Positions 1 to 5,465 are shown, counted from the stretch's first letter. The stretch: 6,978 nucleotides of DNA from JBBROS01 sp043748985 (GCA_043748985.1 JAYVEG010000034.1:1-6978), one strand, 5' to 3'. The notes: generated by a model from the sequence alone, not told the origin. Numbers and translations are program-made.

Positions 1-1068
1 CGCGACGCCCTCCTCGCCGCCGTGGCCGCCCACATCGACCAGGCCCGCGCCGTCGTGCTGTCCGACTACGGCAAGGCCGTTCTGGACGCCGGAACGACAG
101 CCGCCATCATCGCCATGGCCCGCGCGCGCGGCCTTCCGGTGTTCGTGGACCCCAAGACGCCGGATTTCGCGCGATACCGCGGCGCGACCTGCATCACGCC
201 GAACCTGAGAGAGTTGTCGCTCGCCGCCGGGCTCCCGGTGGATACCGAGGACCGGGTCGCACTGGCGGCCCGCCAGGTCATGGCCCAGGCCGACGCCGCA
301 GCCATCCTGGCGACACGCTCCGCACAGGGGATGATGCTGATCGAGGCCGCCGGCCCCGTGCACGTGGTCGCGGCCCGGGCGCGGGAGGTGTTCGACGTGT
401 CCGGCGCCGGGGACACCGTGATCGCCACGATGGCGCTGTGCCACGCCGCCGGCCGGACGCTGCTGCAATCCATGCACGTCGCCAATGCCGCCGCCAGCAT
501 CGTCGTCAGCAAGCGCGGCACCGCCACCGCAACGATGGCCGAGGTCGCAAGCGAGCTGGACGCCCAAGACCAGCTCTCCGATGCCCCCGCCGGAAGCACC
601 GCGCTGCCCCTCCACCGCGTGGCCATCCTGGTGGAGCGTTGGAAGGCACAGGGCCTGACGGTCGGCTTCACCAACGGCTGCTTCGACATCATCCATCCCG
701 GGCACATCGCCCTGCTGGAGCAGGCCCGGGCGGCCTGCGACCGCCTCGTGGTGGCACTCAATTCCGACGCCAGCGTCGCCCGCCTGAAGGGCCCGACCCG
801 CCCCATCAACCCTCTGGAGGCGCGCGCCAGGGTCATGGCCGCGATCCGCACCGTCGATTGCGTCACCTGGTTCGACGAGGACACGCCATACGAGGCCATC
901 CGCACGCTCGCGCCAGACGTGCTGGTAAAGGGCGCGGACTACACGGTGGACCAGGTCGTGGGGGCGGACCTGGTGCAGGCAGCCGGCGGCCGGGTGGTGC
1001 TGGCGCAACTGCTGCCGGGGCAATCGACGACGAAGGTGATCGCCGCGTCACGCGGCTCGGTGGCATGA
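1..1068 (+). CDS. hldE: Bifunctional heptose-7-phosphate kinase / heptose-1-phosphate adenylyltransferase HldE, 5'-truncated by window edge
   Basis: HldE is a cytoplasmic enzyme that phosphorylates D-glycero-beta-D-manno-heptose 7-phosphate at C1 and, with its second domain, adds AMP to heptose 1-phosphate, giving ADP-heptose for the LPS inner core. The reading frame is open from base 1, and 355 residues are visible; about 120-135 N-terminal residues of the usual roughly 480 should lie upstream, so the GTG at 22 is not the start. Residues 1-180 are the C-terminal half of a PfkB/ribokinase domain: VDPK, a TPN..E motif and the anion-hole/catalytic motif DVSGAGDT, with the likely base Asp138. 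Residues from about 200 form the nucleotidyltransferase domain: TNGCFD, the HPGH motif (232-235), NSDASV, RLKGPTRP, VKGADY and a terminal STTKVI. Both domains look intact. The stop overlaps the start of the next gene (ATGA), suggesting one operon and coupled translation. Confidence 0.96.
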   Translation, partial: RDALLAAVAAHIDQARAVVLSDYGKAVLDAGTTAAIIAMARARGLPVFVDPKTPDFARYRGATCITPNLRELSLAAGLPVDTEDRVALAARQVMAQADAAAILATRSAQGMMLIEAAGPVHVVAARAREVFDVSGAGDTVIATMALCHAAGRTLLQSMHVANAAASIVVSKRGTATATMAEVASELDAQDQLSDAPAGSTALPLHRVAILVERWKAQGLTVGFTNGCFDIIHPGHIALLEQARAACDRLVVALNSDASVARLKGPTRPINPLEARARVMAAIRTVDCVTWFDEDTPYEAIRTLAPDVLVKGADYTVDQVVGADLVQAAGGRVVLAQLLPGQSTTKVIAASRGSVA

Positions 1069-2168
1069 GCCCGCATGACCGGCTGCGGCGTTGGCTGTTC
1101 GAGGACGCGCTGCCTTTCTGGGCCGCCGCCGGGCATGAAGGCGCGCTCGGCGCCTCCGAACATCTGACGCTCGACGGCGTCTCGGCCCAGGCGCCGTTCA
1201 AGCGCATGCGGGTCCAGGCCCGCCAGGTCTTCGTCTTCGCGCAGGCGGCCCTGCTCGGCTGGCCGGACGGGCGGCGGCTGGCAACCGACGGGTATTCGTT
1301 CATCACCCGCCATGGCGCGGAACCCGGCTGCGGATGGGTGCGGCGCCTGTCCCCGTCCGGCGCCGAGGTGCTCGACCCCACGATCGACCTCTACGACCAG
1401 GCCTTCGTCCTCTTCGCCTTCGCCTGGCAGGCCCGCCTGACCCACGACCCCACCCCGATCGCCTTGGCCCGGCGCACCCTCGACATGATCCACACCCGCA
1501 TGCGCGCCCCCCACGGCGGCTACCACAACACCATCCCAGCCGAACCCGGCCCCCGCCAGCAGAACCCCCACATGCACCTGCTGGAAGCCATGCTGGCCCT
1601 ATACGAAACCTCGCGAGACCGCCTCTTCCTCTCCGAAGCCGCCACCCTGGTCGCGCTCTTCCGCGACCGCCTCTTCGACCGAACCACCCACACCCTCGGC
1701 GAGTTCTTCGCCGACGACTGGACCCAGGCCGCCGATCACGTCGAGCCCGGCCACCAATACGAATGGGTCGCCCTCCTCGACCAATACGCCGCCCTCGCCG
1801 GCACCGACCTCTCCCCCGAAATCGACCACCTCTACGACACCGCGCTCTACCGTGGCACCGACCCCGCCACCGCCCTCGTCCACGACGTCATCACCCGCAA
1901 CGGCACGCCCCTCCGCCGCTCGACCCGCCTGTGGCCGCAAACCGAGGCCCTCAAGGCCCACCTCGTCATGCGCCGCCGCGGCCGCGAAACGCACGCCCTG
2001 GTCGCGAAAACCACAACCAATATCCTGGACCGCTTCCTCATGCCCTGCCCACGAGGCACCTGGATCGATCAGCTCGACGAACACGGCCACCCCGCCGCCG
2101 ACCGGATCCCCACCAGCTCCTTCTACCACCTCATGACCGCCTACGCCGCCCTCGACGCAGCGTCATGA
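1065..2168 (+). CDS. AGE family sugar epimerase/isomerase (N-acylglucosamine 2-epimerase / mannose-6-phosphate isomerase-like)
   Basis: The 367-residue product belongs to the (alpha/alpha)6-barrel N-acylglucosamine 2-epimerase superfamily, whose members epimerise or isomerise sugars at C2 (GlcNAc/ManNAc, mannose/fructose, sulfoquinovose and others). Visible family motifs are an Arg-rich RMRVQARQVF segment (47-56), LYDQAF (109-114), NPHMHLLEA (167-175), EPGHQYEW (227-234), RLWPQTEALKA (288-298) and SSFYHL (351-356). His171, His230 and His355 sit where the family has its active-site histidines. There is no signal peptide or membrane segment, so it should be cytosolic. The ATG at 1065 is chosen because it overlaps the hldE stop, gives a family-typical length and starts just before the conserved part; the frame is open further upstream but that reads through hldE. 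There is no good ribosome-binding site, consistent with translational coupling. Substrate cannot be read from sequence; position beside hldE suggests envelope polysaccharide or LPS sugar supply, which is inference. Confidence 0.9.
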   Translation: MSPHDRLRRWLFEDALPFWAAAGHEGALGASEHLTLDGVSAQAPFKRMRVQARQVFVFAQAALLGWPDGRRLATDGYSFITRHGAEPGCGWVRRLSPSGAEVLDPTIDLYDQAFVLFAFAWQARLTHDPTPIALARRTLDMIHTRMRAPHGGYHNTIPAEPGPRQQNPHMHLLEAMLALYETSRDRLFLSEAATLVALFRDRLFDRTTHTLGEFFADDWTQAADHVEPGHQYEWVALLDQYAALAGTDLSPEIDHLYDTALYRGTDPATALVHDVITRNGTPLRRSTRLWPQTEALKAHLVMRRRGRETHALVAKTTTNILDRFLMPCPRGTWIDQLDEHGHPAADRIPTSSFYHLMTAYAALDAAS

Positions 2169-2170
2169 GG

Positions 2171-2190
2171 CACTCTCCCTCGGGAGAGTG
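2171..2190. terminator. Hairpin between convergent genes, possible bidirectional terminator
   Basis: A perfect inverted repeat CACTCTCC / GGAGAGTG (8 bp, extendable to 9) with a CTCG loop begins two bases after the epimerase stop. No T-tract follows on either strand (the plus strand continues TTGCGTCATT), so it is a weak intrinsic terminator at best. It sits between two convergent genes and could stop or stabilise either transcript. Confidence 0.5.
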
Positions 2191-2193
2191 TTG

Positions 2194-2278
2194 CGTCATT
2201 CCCGGCCGCCTGGCGAAGCAATCCAAGGCCACCAGCCCAAATCCTGCCCTGGAGTCCTCCGCCTCGCTCGCACTGACG
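2194..2278. repeat. Degenerate dispersed palindromic repeat (CGTCATT...GAAGCAATCC type)
   Basis: The left arm runs CGTCATTCCCGG...GCGAAGCAATCC (2194-2224) and the right arm GGAGTCCTCC...CGCTCGCACTGACG (2251-2278). Read in reverse, the right arm (CGTCAGTGCGAGCGAGG...) resembles the left arm, making a long imperfect palindrome. The pattern recalls a family of intergenic repeats common in alphaproteobacteria, with CGTCATTGCGAGCG and GAAGCAATCC ends. It lies in the 141-bp gap between convergent genes, a typical location. Family assignment is from memory of the motif. Confidence 0.55.
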
Positions 2279-2309
2279 GCGAAGGCGTCATGCTCGTCGG
2301 GTTCTGATG

Positions 2310-2648
2310 CTACATTTCCTTCTCGTCGCTCTCGGGCTCGACCTCGATGTCGGTCCCCAGCGGATCGGCGTCGTCCTCCAGGTCGTTGGTATCCTCCAGT
2401 ACGTCCTCCTCCTCCTCGTCCGCCGCGGGCTCCGCCTCGGCGTCCGCATCCTCGATGCCGGGAGCCGGGGCCTTCTTCGCCCTCGCCAGCTTCTCGTCGA
2501 CGTTGCCGCCTCCGCGCCGCACGCGCGGCTGGTCCAGCGGCTGTTCCGTCCCGCACTTCGGGCAAACAGCCGGGACCTTCGTCAGATCGTAGAATTTTGT
2601 GCCGCACGAGACGCAGACGCGCTTGGTGCCGAGTTCAGCCTTAACCAT
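2310..2648 (-). CDS. TIGR02300 / FYDLN acid family protein (zinc ribbon plus acidic tail)
   Basis: The 112-residue product starts MVKAELGTKR and carries the diagnostic FYDL motif (19-22) between two CxxC knuckles (Cys12/Cys15 and Cys29/Cys32), a likely single zinc ribbon. A basic linker (about 42-60) is followed by a highly acidic tail: 25 of the last 47 residues are Asp or Glu, including a DEEEED run (77-82). This layout defines the TIGR02300 family, which I know only from Alphaproteobacteria and which has no established function; the ribbon suggests nucleic-acid or protein contact and the tail may mimic nucleic acid or bind basic proteins (inference). The ATG at 2648 is preferred over an in-frame one 16 codons upstream because family members begin just before the first CxxC, and TATGGGGACCTG precedes it as a modest ribosome-binding site. 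It is divergent from aroA and convergent with the epimerase; the neighbourhood with aroA-cmk-rpsA is usual. Confidence 0.9.
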   Translation of the reverse strand: MVKAELGTKRVCVSCGTKFYDLTKVPAVCPKCGTEQPLDQPRVRRGGGNVDEKLARAKKAPAPGIEDADAEAEPAADEEEEDVLEDTNDLEDDADPLGTDIEVEPESDEKEM

Positions 2649-2686
2649 CAGGTCCCCATATCGCGGTACGCTCTTGAAGGGCGGGG

Positions 2687-2715
2687 GCCATGCCATTGCT
2701 GGTGGCTTCTGTCAA
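2687..2715 (-). promoter_or_regulatory. Possible promoter of the TIGR02300 gene (consensus -35 only)
   Basis: On the minus strand a perfect TTGACA occurs at 2715-2710. Seventeen bases further the -10 position reads CATGGC, a poor match to TATAAT. The site lies about 40-65 bases upstream of the TIGR02300 start. Only the -35 element is convincing, so the call is weak. No comparable plus-strand promoter for aroA is visible in the same 115-bp divergent gap. Confidence 0.25.
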
Positions 2716-2763
2716 ACACGCATCCAACATGGTAAGCGGCGCGTCCGCCGGAATGAGCCCCCC

Positions 2764-4089
2764 ATGCACCCCGCATCGCGCCCCCTGACTGCCGCTAAAC
2801 CCACACGCCCGTTGGCCGGTACCATCGCCGTGCCCGGCGACAAAAGCATCAGCCACCGCGCGCTGATGTTCGCCGGCCTCGCCATCGGCCAGACCCGGAT
2901 CGAGGGCCTGCTGGAAGGCGAGGATGTCATGCGCACCGCCGCCGCCATGCGCCAGCTCGGCGCCGAGGTGACGCAGGACGCTCCCGGCGCCTGGCGGGTC
3001 ACAGGCCGCGGCATCGGCGGCCTGATCGAGCCGGCGGACGTGCTCGACATGGGCAATTCCGGCACCGCCGCCCGCCTGCTGTGCGGTATTCTCGCCAGCC
3101 ACGACCTCTTCGCCGTCATGACCGGCGACGCCAGCCTCCGCGGCCGCCCGATGCGCCGGGTCACCGACCCCCTCGCCGCCTGCGGCGCCACCTTCCAGTC
3201 CCGCGAAGGCGGCCGCCTCCCGCTGGCAATCCGTGGCGCACGCGAAGCCCTGCCCCTCGAATACCGCCTCCCCGTCGCCTCCGCCCAGGTCAAATCCGCC
3301 CTCCTCCTCGCCGGCCTGAACGCCCGTGGCTGGACCACCATCCAGGAGCCGGAACCCACCCGAGACCACACCGAGCGCATGCTCCGCCACTTCGGCGCCG
3401 AAGTGCACGTCGAGCAGGACGGCGCCGGCCGCATCATCCGCCTCCTCGGCCAGCCCGAACTCCGCGCCGCGGACGTGACGGTCCCCGCCGACCCCTCCTC
3501 CGCAGCCTTCCCGATCGTCGCCGCCCTCCTGGTGCCGGGCTCCCGGATCACCCTCACCGGAGTCGGCCTCAACCCCGCCCGAACCGGCCTCTTCACAACC
3601 CTCCGGGAAATGGGCGCAAACCTGGTCATCGCAAACGAACGCACCGAAGGCGGCGAACCCGTCGGTGACATCACCGTCATCCATGGCCCCCTCCACGGCG
3701 TCGATGTCCCCGCCGACCGCGCGCCCAGCATGATCGACGAATACCCCGTCCTCGCCGCCGCCGCCGCCGTGGCCCAGGGCCGCACCCGCATGCTGGGTCT
3801 GAAAGAACTCCGCGTGAAGGAAAGCGACCGCCTCGCCGCGACCGCAGCCCTCCTGGCCGCAAACGGCGTCCAGGCCCACGTCGAAGGCGACACACTGCAA
3901 GTCGACGGCGGTCCGATCCCCGGCGGCGGCCTCGTCGTAACCCACATGGACCACCGCATCGCCATGAGCGCCCTGGTGCTAGGCCAGGCCGCCAAATCCC
4001 CCGTGCGGATCGACGACGGCGCCTTCATCGACACAAGCTTCCCAAACTTCGCGACCGTAATGCGCGATCTGGGCGCCGCAATCGACTAA
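2764..4089 (+). CDS. aroA: 3-phosphoshikimate 1-carboxyvinyltransferase (EPSP synthase), class II type
   Basis: AroA joins shikimate 3-phosphate and phosphoenolpyruvate to give EPSP, the sixth step of the shikimate pathway, in the cytosol. The 441-residue product is of normal length. It shows VPGDKSISHRAL (23-34, with Lys27 and Arg32), DMGNSGTAARLL (95-106), LRGRPM (125-130), SAQVKSALLLAGL (173-185), TRDHTERML (199-207), MIDEYPVLAAAA (323-334), the KELRVKESDR segment (347-356) and MDHRIAMS (395-402), so substrate- and phosphate-binding residues appear complete. GDKS, SAQVK and RDHTE are class II signatures; the fourth class II motif, usually NPTR, is NPAR here (270-273). Position 100 is Gly, the residue of ordinary glyphosate-sensitive enzymes. 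The ATG at 2764 gives a family-typical N-terminus; a GGA about 11 bases upstream is a weak ribosome-binding site. No terminator hairpin follows, and cmk starts 590 bp downstream in the same direction. Confidence 0.97.
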   Translation: MHPASRPLTAAKPTRPLAGTIAVPGDKSISHRALMFAGLAIGQTRIEGLLEGEDVMRTAAAMRQLGAEVTQDAPGAWRVTGRGIGGLIEPADVLDMGNSGTAARLLCGILASHDLFAVMTGDASLRGRPMRRVTDPLAACGATFQSREGGRLPLAIRGAREALPLEYRLPVASAQVKSALLLAGLNARGWTTIQEPEPTRDHTERMLRHFGAEVHVEQDGAGRIIRLLGQPELRAADVTVPADPSSAAFPIVAALLVPGSRITLTGVGLNPARTGLFTTLREMGANLVIANERTEGGEPVGDITVIHGPLHGVDVPADRAPSMIDEYPVLAAAAAVAQGRTRMLGLKELRVKESDRLAATAALLAANGVQAHVEGDTLQVDGGPIPGGGLVVTHMDHRIAMSALVLGQAAKSPVRIDDGAFIDTSFPNFATVMRDLGAAID

Positions 4090-4111
4090 AGCCGTCCTGC
4101 CGCAAGACCAC

Positions 4112-4247
4112 ACTCTGCGTGCTCTCCGCGTGCCCTCCGTGTCATCCGCGTTGAATAATTTCTTCGCTATCCCGCAGCCTGAAAATTCCTTCAACGCCTT
4201 TATCTCCCCCTCTCTCTGCCCTTCCGTTCTGCGCCCCCTGTGTGAAC
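4112..4247. repeat. Composite intergenic repeat: two degenerate CTCTGCG-type arrays around an AT-rich palindrome
   Basis: Array A (4113-4155) is a run of 9-11-base quasi-units on the plus strand: CTCTGCGTG, CTCTCCGCGTG, CCCTCCGTG, TCATCCGCGTT, then GAA. Array B (about 4207-4247) repeats the theme in the same orientation (CCCTCTCTCTGCC, CTTCCGTTCTGCG, CCCCCTGTGTGAA). Both end in a GTTGAA/GTGTGAA-like sequence. Such strings, or their complement of the CACGGAGGGCACGCGGAGAG kind, recur between genes in many environmental bacteria, so this is probably a decayed dispersed element. The middle (about 4150-4200) is clearly more AT-rich than its surroundings. No gene is supported here; the minus-strand frame crossing it is low-complexity repeat translation. 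Confidence 0.5.
4149..4196. repeat. Imperfect 48-bp palindrome, AT-rich
   Basis: The ends CGTTGAA (4149-4155) and TTCAACG (4190-4196) are a perfect 7-bp inverted repeat, and just inside them AATTT (4157-4161) pairs with AAATT (4183-4187), giving a roughly 12-bp stem with a small internal bulge and a 21-base loop. It lies between the two CTCTGCG-type arrays. It may be the core of a dispersed element or an mRNA hairpin downstream of aroA; with no following T-tract it is not a classic terminator. Confidence 0.5.
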
Positions 4248-4380
4248 TTGATCTTGCTGGCCCCACTGCGTGCCAGACTTCCCAAATGCGAGTGCCCTAC
4301 CGTCTTCAGCGACCAGTCGGGTGTGTGTTGTCGCGCCCACGCCGTGTGCCATCATGGCGAACCCAGCCAACGGAGCGAAC
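4248..4380. other. Intergenic stretch without a recognised gene, upstream of the small ORF
   Basis: No conserved coding frame, tRNA or convincing promoter is seen here. TTGATC at 4248-4253 resembles a -35 box but no -10 box stands 16-18 bases downstream. GCCATCATGGC (4348-4358) is an 11-base perfect palindrome. The end of the stretch carries the GGAG at 4372-4375 that serves the following small ORF. Confidence 0.4.
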
Positions 4381-4383
4381 ATG
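4372..4383 (+). promoter_or_regulatory. Ribosome-binding site and start of the small ORF
   Basis: GGAG at 4372-4375 is followed by a 5-base spacer (CGAAC) and ATG at 4381. It is the best Shine-Dalgarno match before any start in this window and decides the start of the small ORF over the in-frame ATG at 4354, which has none. Confidence 0.55.
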
Positions 4384-4641
4384 GCACCCACCAGAACGAC
4401 GGCCGGCACCCCACCGGTCAACCGGCGGGCCGCAGGCAAACCGTCCCGGTTCTGCCGGGTGCTGACGCCAGCCCGTGCCCCGACAAAATGGCATTTCGAC
4501 AAGCTCGACGCCCGCCTCGAAAAAGTGCCCGCCGAAGTGGCCCAGCGCCTGCAGGCCCTGACGCCCCAGATAGCCAAGCAGATAGCCAGGCAGACAGCCA
4601 AGCAGCCAGCCGAGCTGACAGCCAACACGCCAAAGCCCTGA
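4381..4641 (+). CDS. Unrecognised small protein (86 aa) with amphipathic helix and tetrapeptide repeat, upstream of cmk
   Basis: I do not recognise this protein. Support for its being real: a good GGAG ribosome-binding site, about 78 % G or C at third codon positions (67 of 86 codons), while the overlapping frame that continues into cmk has many A/T thirds, and termination 38 bases before cmk on the same strand. Residues 1-35 are Pro/Arg/Thr-rich, basic and probably disordered, with one Cys (25). Residues 36-72 look like an amphipathic helix or coiled coil, with hydrophobic residues spaced 3-4 apart (Phe39, Leu42, Leu46, Val49, Val53, Leu57, Leu60, Ile64, Ile68). Residues 63-82 are five degenerate tetrapeptides (QIAK, QIAR, QTAK, QPAE, LTAN). 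There is no signal peptide or membrane segment. The net charge is clearly basic. It could be a lineage-specific protein or a chance frame; expression with cmk is plausible. Confidence 0.5.
   Translation: MAPTRTTAGTPPVNRRAAGKPSRFCRVLTPARAPTKWHFDKLDARLEKVPAEVAQRLQALTPQIAKQIARQTAKQPAELTANTPKP
4567..4626 (+). repeat. Five imperfect 12-bp tandem repeats
   Basis: The units are CAGATAGCCAAG, CAGATAGCCAGG, CAGACAGCCAAG, CAGCCAGCCGAG and CTGACAGCCAAC, with GCC at bases 7-9 constant. The first three differ by one or two bases and the last two have drifted more. The period is a multiple of three, so copy-number change keeps the small ORF in frame. Confidence 0.85.
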
Positions 4642-4679
4642 CCGACCACCCAACCCGCATCAAGCCAGTCCAATCCCGC

Positions 4680-5312
4680 ATGGAAAATCTCATCATCGCC
4701 ATCGATGGCCCAGCCTCCGCCGGCAAGGGCACGCTCGCCCGCAGCCTCGCCGCAGCCCTCGGCCTGCCCCACCTCGACACCGGCCTCCTCTACCGCGCCA
4801 CCGGCCGCCGCGTCCTCACCGCAGGCCAGGACCCCGCCGACCCCAAAGCCGCCGCCGCAGCCGCCCAAACGCTCGACGTCACCGACCTCGCCCGCACCGA
4901 CCTCCGCGGGCCCGAGGCCGACCGCGCCGCCAGCCTCGTGGCCAGCGTCCCCGCCGTCCGCGCCGCCCTCCTCGCCTTCCAGCGCCGCTTCGCCGAACAT
5001 GGCGCCGTCCTCGATGGCCGCGACATCGGCACCGTCGTCTGTCCCGCCGCCGGCGTGAAGCTCTACGTGACCGCCGATATCGACGCCCGCGCCCGCCGCC
5101 GATGGCTGGAGCTGCAGTCCAAAGGCGAAGTAATCCCCCTCGACAAGGTCCGCGACGATCTGGAGGCGCGCGACACGCAGGACAGCACCCGCGCCACCGC
5201 ACCGCTGCGCCCGGCCGCGGACGCCATTCTGCTCGACACCACGGCGCTCGACGCCGAAGCGGCCTTGGCGCTGGCCCTGGAAATCGTGCGGGGGCGCACC
5301 GGTTCCGCTTGA
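4680..5312 (+). CDS. cmk: (d)CMP kinase
   Basis: Cytidylate kinase phosphorylates CMP and dCMP with ATP, feeding CTP and dCTP pools; it is cytosolic and monomeric. The 210-residue product is of usual length. It begins MENLIIAIDGPASAGKGTLA with a P-loop (10-18, Lys16), followed by LDTGLLYRAT (32-41, CMP-binding Asp33 and Tyr38/Arg39 region), the family signature DGRDIGTVV (112-120), KLYVTADIDARARRR (127-141), ARDTQDSTR (163-171, lid and phosphate-binding Arg) and the terminal APLRPAADAILLDTT (174-188). All key residues appear present. The ATG at 4680 fits the family N-terminus; no clear ribosome-binding site precedes it, and the frame stays open to 4242 but that extension is Ala/Pro/Gln-rich and has the wrong codon pattern. 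It follows aroA and precedes rpsA, the standard arrangement. Leucine codon choice changes sharply near residue 130 (see findings). Confidence 0.97.
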   Translation: MENLIIAIDGPASAGKGTLARSLAAALGLPHLDTGLLYRATGRRVLTAGQDPADPKAAAAAAQTLDVTDLARTDLRGPEADRAASLVASVPAVRAALLAFQRRFAEHGAVLDGRDIGTVVCPAAGVKLYVTADIDARARRRWLELQSKGEVIPLDKVRDDLEARDTQDSTRATAPLRPAADAILLDTTALDAEAALALALEIVRGRTGSA

Positions 5313-5336
5313 CTCCCACGCTGCTAATCGTATGTC
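5309..5336 (+). promoter_or_regulatory. Possible rpsA promoter overlapping the cmk stop
   Basis: TTGACT (5309-5314, five of six -35 bases) overlaps the cmk TGA, followed by a 16-base spacer and TATGTC (5331-5336, three of six -10 bases). A second -10-like TATCAT (5371-5376) has no -35 partner. Either would leave a structured leader before rpsA. Weak sequence evidence only. Confidence 0.3.
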
Positions 5337-5386
5337 TGCCGCCAACGCAACGGCCGGGAGGTCGGGGCGCTATCATGTTTGAACCG

Positions 5387-5465
5387 CCCCCATGGGGTAG
5401 ACGCGCTCGACCAGGGCGTGCAAGCCGAGGCCCAACAGCCTCGAATACAGGAACCGACCCAACAC
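5387..5465 (+). promoter_or_regulatory. Structured rpsA leader with hairpin near the ribosome-binding site
   Basis: The 153-bp gap between cmk and rpsA has no gene. It contains the palindrome CCCCATGGGG (5388-5397), a short ACGC/GCGT pairing (5401-5419), and a perfect 6-bp hairpin CGAGGC-CCAACA-GCCTCG (5426-5443) ending five bases before AGGAA (5449-5453). AGGAA is 12 bases from the rpsA ATG, longer than the usual 5-9. Leader-mediated autogenous control by S1 is known in E. coli; here it is only inferred. Confidence 0.4.

Noticed and set aside
438..1064. Upstream extension of the epimerase frame through hldE
   Set aside because: Translation is Arg/Pro/Gly-rich with no homology, and the ATGA overlap at 1065 gives a family-typical start.
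1334..2644. Plus-strand 436-codon Arg/Pro-rich frame
   Set aside because: Out-of-frame reading of the epimerase that continues through the hairpin, repeat and the opposite-strand TIGR02300 gene; no protein-like content.
2649..2763. tRNA gene between the TIGR02300 gene and aroA
   Set aside because: I looked for acceptor pairing and a GTTCGA-type T-loop on both strands and found none.
2641..3954. Long minus-strand open frame (437 codons) opposite aroA
   Set aside because: It lies antisense to an unmistakable aroA, is Gly/Ala/Asp-rich and matches no family; such frames are expected opposite G/C-ending codons.
4411..4428. Inverted repeat CCACCGGT/ACCGGCGG as an operator or terminator
   Set aside because: Only a two-base loop, one mismatch, and it falls within the small ORF with no T-tract; GC-rich chance pairing is likely.
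4567..4626. CRISPR-like array
   Set aside because: Units are 12 bp with no spacers and lie inside a coding frame; this is a simple tandem repeat.
4242..4679. N-terminal extension of cmk by 146 codons
   Set aside because: The open frame is low-complexity with a poor third-position pattern, and CMP kinases start just before the IAIDGP motif, as at 4680.
4200..5345. Minus-strand 381-codon frame opposite the small ORF and cmk
   Set aside because: Antisense to cmk, no family motifs, composition of a reverse-strand shadow.
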